DNA of 64,000 nt, taken from assembly GCA_028873695.1 (NCBI GenBank), contig JAPPNU010000002.1:1-64000 (forward strand), read 5' to 3'. The notes under the pieces are model-generated. The model saw only the letters and a list, made by a program, of their open reading frames with translations. It searched no databases and was not told the origin of the DNA. Of this stretch, positions 61,661 to 64,000 are shown piece after piece; the first letter of the stretch is position 1, and each line of letters starts with the position of its first letter. Made by a program: the position numbers and the translations under genes. The DNA is from Gemmatimonadota bacterium. GTDB lineage: Bacteria; Latescibacterota; UBA2968; GCA-2709665.

Positions 61661-62956
61661 CTACAGATCGACGCGAACCCGCTGGAGGGCTGTTTCAGCG
61701 ACCTCCAGCGTCCGGTCGATATCCTCTTCGGTGTGGACCAGCGAGAAATAGAGCTTGCCGCCAGGATTGAAGAAGATGCCCCGTTTTATCATTTCGATGC
61801 CGAACTGTCTGGCGGCGCCGGCGTCGGCCTTGAGCGTGTCGGCGTAGTTTCGGATTTCGACGTCCGTGAAATAGGGCTGCAACACCGGACCTTCACCCAG
61901 GACCTGGAGCGGCAGTCCCATCTTTGCGCCAAGCGCTTCCAGGCCGTGTCCGAGGCGGGCGGGGACGTCGTAGAGCCTCTTATAGACGCCCTCGGTTTCC
62001 AGTACGTCCAACGTTGCCAGTCCGGCGGCGGCGCTGACGGGATTGCCATTCGTCGTGCCGCTCACGAAGGTGTACGGCGCACTTCCCTTGCGGCGGGGGT
62101 CGGCGCACGCGAGAACATCCGCGCGCCCGCACACTGCGGCCATGGGGTAACCGCCGCTGATTGTCTTTCCATAGACGGCAACGTCGGGAACAACGCCGTA
62201 GCGCTCCTGTGCGCCGCCCCAGGCGATGCGGAAGCCGGTAACGACTTCATCGAAAACGAGGATGACGCCGTGATCGATTGAGGCCTGGCGGACGGCCTCA
62301 AGGAAGCCCGGTTCGGGCCGAAGGGTGCGCTGTAAGGGTTCAACGATAACGGCCGCGAGGTCGTCCGCATAGGATTCGATCAGCTCTACGGCGGCGTCGG
62401 CCTTGTTGAAGGGGGCAACCAGAACCGACCGACCGACGGCTTTCGGTATTCCCTGGGAGTCCGGGACAGCCACGGGTCCGTCCGTGGGACCTGGGGGTGT
62501 CGTGCTTTGCTGGGCGTAATCGTGCGCGCCGTGCCAGCCGCCCTCGAATTTGAGGATCTTTTCCCGGCCCGTGAATGCCCGCGCCATTCGCAGGGCCGAG
62601 AACGTGCCCTCGGTGCCCGATGACGTGAAGCGGATGGACTCCCCGCAGGGCGAGGCTTCGACAATGCGCCCGGCCAGGTGGATGACGGGCTCATTGAGGG
62701 CATAGAAGGTTGAACCCAGCGCAACCTGGCGCTGAACGGCCTCGACAACCGCGGGATGGGCGTGACCCAGAATGAGCGGTCCGGAACCGAGGATGTAGTC
62801 TACGTATTCCCCGCCGTCGGTGTCGTAGATCCGGCAGCCGTTTCCACGCCGGATCACGGTTGCGACTTCGTCCGGCATCCGAAAGCTGCCGAGACAGCCG
62901 CCTGCAAGGTACCGGTCGGCCTTTTCGAGCAGATCGCGCATCGGCTGGTGTTCCAT
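61661..62956 (-). CDS. Class III PLP aminotransferase, glutamate-1-semialdehyde aminomutase-like
   Basis: About 431 residues, first gene of the six-gene minus-strand operon. Motifs: RGNGCRIYDTDGGEYVDY, FTSSGTEGTFSALRMARAFTG (PLP phosphate loop), WHGAHD, LVFDEVVTGFRI with the pyridine Asp, and VYGKTISGGYPMAA with the Schiff-base Lys. It is related to, but clearly different from, the copy at 20411. Placement with PhyH-like oxygenases and a dehydrogenase argues for a role other than tetrapyrrole synthesis, such as amino or keto acid interconversion. The ATG at 62956 has AGGGAA upstream; the open frame extends far beyond, to 63439, over the repeat and the sulfatase start. Confidence 0.85.
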   Translation of the reverse strand: MEHQPMRDLLEKADRYLAGGCLGSFRMPDEVATVIRRGNGCRIYDTDGGEYVDYILGSGPLILGHAHPAVVEAVQRQVALGSTFYALNEPVIHLAGRIVEASPCGESIRFTSSGTEGTFSALRMARAFTGREKILKFEGGWHGAHDYAQQSTTPPGPTDGPVAVPDSQGIPKAVGRSVLVAPFNKADAAVELIESYADDLAAVIVEPLQRTLRPEPGFLEAVRQASIDHGVILVFDEVVTGFRIAWGGAQERYGVVPDVAVYGKTISGGYPMAAVCGRADVLACADPRRKGSAPYTFVSGTTNGNPVSAAAGLATLDVLETEGVYKRLYDVPARLGHGLEALGAKMGLPLQVLGEGPVLQPYFTDVEIRNYADTLKADAGAARQFGIEMIKRGIFFNPGGKLYFSLVHTEEDIDRTLEVAETALQRVRVDL

Positions 62957-63301
62957 GGAAGGTTCCCTGAGAATCCGGGATCGGGATCGTTCCTGCGTCT
63001 GACGAAGCCATAAGATATCCTCGTGGACGCATTCTGTCACGCCTTTTTGCAGTGCGATCGCAGGAAGTTGTTTTGAAATTACCCGTGAGTTCCCGAGCGC
63101 GAGCGAAAAAGCGGCGGTTATGAGGCGCGAGGGGCGCGCAGCGCCGACGGAAAAATCGCCCATATCTGTCTTTACGGGTGGGTCTGACCAATGGCCGCCC
63201 GAATATCGGTGCGGGCGGAGACACCGAGCAGCACATGCAGTGCGGGCGGTGCCGGAGTTTGGTGTAAATCGTTCCGGAAAACAACACAGTCGGAGGTCGC
63301 A
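62957..63301. other. Divergent intergenic region holding repeat copy B
   Basis: Apart from the repeat at 63065-63191, no gene, terminator or strong promoter could be recognised. Confidence 0.45.
63065..63191. repeat. Interspersed repeat element, copy B
   Basis: Starting with AAGTTGTTTTGAAATT, it shares with copy A the 22-base block beginning TTCCCGAGCGCGAGCG (63090-63111) and ACGGGTGGGTCTGACCAA (63174-63191; 17 of 18 bases). The interior between the blocks is not conserved. A right-hand inverted end like that of copy A was not found. Confidence 0.65.
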
Positions 63302-64000
63302 ATGGTCGAACGCGTAACCGGGAAGCCGAACGTCGTGGTGTTCTATACCGATCAACAGCGGTGGGATACCACCGGCGTTCACGGGAATCCGCTGGGCCTG
63401 ACGTCCAATTTCGATCGGATGGCGCAACGGGGCACCCATGTTTTCAATTCATTCACGTGCCAACCCGTTTGCGGGCCCGCGCGTTCCTGTCTGCAGACAG
63501 GGTTGTACGCGACGACAACGGGTTGCTTTCGCAACGGAATCCCTCTTCCACCGGACAGCCGGACCCTCGCCCACCATTTCAGAGACGCGGGTTACCGCAC
63601 GGCGTACATAGGCAAATGGCATTTGCACGGAAGGGGAACGACGGGTCCGGTGCCGCCGGAGGGTCGCGGAGGTTATGAATATTGGCTGGCGTCAAACGTA
63701 CTCGAATTCACGTCCGAGGCCTATCGGACGGTCCTGTACGACAACCAGGGAGAACCCGTGGATCTGCCGGGATACAGGGTCGATGCCGTGACGGATGCGG
63801 CGATCCGGTATATCCACGCGAACCGTGAACGTCCTTTCTTTCTGTTCATCTCCTATATTGAGCCGCACCACCAGAACCATATCGACGACTATCCGGCGCC
63901 GGACGGGTACCGCGAGCGGTATGACGGACGATGGATACCGCCCGATCTGGCCGCCCTCGGGGGTTCCGCCCATCGCCATCTGGGCGGGTACTACGGGATG
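63302..64000 (+). CDS. Sulfatase, truncated by the window edge
   Basis: The first 233 codons are open up to the last base of the window. The ATG at 63302 follows GGAGG with a five-base gap. The N-terminus VVVFYTDQQRWDTTG carries the metal-binding Asp. The modification motif is C57-G-P-A-R, with SCLQTGLYATT after it, a Cys-type (formylglycine) sulfatase. IGKWHLHG holds conserved Lys/His residues of the active site, and FLFISYIEPHHQNH the middle metal/substrate region. No signal peptide is seen, as in the sulfatase at 28039, so it should be cytoplasmic. It is divergent from the aminotransferase-led operon. The C-terminal half lies outside the window. Confidence 0.88.
   Translation, partial: MVERVTGKPNVVVFYTDQQRWDTTGVHGNPLGLTSNFDRMAQRGTHVFNSFTCQPVCGPARSCLQTGLYATTTGCFRNGIPLPPDSRTLAHHFRDAGYRTAYIGKWHLHGRGTTGPVPPEGRGGYEYWLASNVLEFTSEAYRTVLYDNQGEPVDLPGYRVDAVTDAAIRYIHANRERPFFLFISYIEPHHQNHIDDYPAPDGYRERYDGRWIPPDLAALGGSAHRHLGGYYGM

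Noticed and set aside
1..64000. CRISPR arrays, tRNA or rRNA genes, integrases and transposases
   Set aside because: None was recognised on reading either strand; no regularly spaced direct repeats of CRISPR type were seen.

Overview
The window is a GC-rich bacterial chromosome segment (roughly 60 % G+C by eye) with no rRNA, tRNA, CRISPR array, integrase or transposase that I can see. The gene families (GWxTD-domain proteins, PorV-type outer-membrane proteins, a carboxypeptidase-regulatory/TonB-dependent receptor, FlgD-like C-termini, dockerin-like repeats, many phytanoyl-CoA-dioxygenase-like proteins, sulfatases, zinc-ribbon heparinase II/III-like proteins and a DUF6785-type membrane protein) fit the FCB/PVC-side uncultured phyla. 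Latescibacterota or a relative is my best guess, with Poribacteria as the alternative. This assignment is inference from family content, not from a marker gene.

Layout. 1-3081: the start of a secreted protein running off the left edge, an HTH/metallo-beta-lactamase fusion, rpiA and sucD. 3182-10957: one outer-membrane operon (long structured leader, small beta-barrel, TonB receptor, secreted protein, PorV-like protein, strong terminator). 11028-21637: a GWxTD protein, a DegT-type aminotransferase, a gamma-glutamyltransferase-like protein, a two-gene module with a retropepsin-like protease, a multi-pass membrane protein and a class III aminotransferase. 21718-29502: a giant GWxTD/TPR protein, a dockerin/FGE-like protein, an NHL lipoprotein and a sulfatase. 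29857-47496: an accessory carbohydrate and peptide catabolism region with a CocE hydrolase, three sugar/alcohol oxidoreductases, two heparinase-like proteins, two PhyH-like oxygenases, a deacetylase, an amidohydrolase and M14/M20 hydrolases. 47511-49461: an orphan DNA methyltransferase and a BrnT-type toxin-antitoxin pair. 49988-53343: a BlaI/M56 sensor-regulator operon whose peptidase carries five tandem TonB C-terminal domains. 53830-56877: a Tat-exported heparinase-like lipoprotein. 57021-62956: a six-gene minus-strand operon (aminotransferase, 3-hydroxyacyl-CoA dehydrogenase, three PhyH-like oxygenases, RraA-like). 63302-end: a second sulfatase, cut by the right edge.

How it may work together. 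Sulfatases, heparinase-like lyases, a deacetylase and NAD(P)-dependent sugar oxidoreductases together suggest growth on sulfated, uronate-containing polysaccharides, with outer-membrane uptake and M14/M20/GGT functions for amidated or peptide-linked material. The most unusual points are: four PhyH-like proteins whose expected iron-binding HxD motif reads HxG/HxS/HxA; the leader at 3217-3375 with mutually exclusive pairing; the five-fold TonB_C array in the M56 protein with a clear BlaI-type operator; and several unrelated families of palindromic or interspersed intergenic repeats, one overlapping a stop codon and one with conserved ends and a variable centre.
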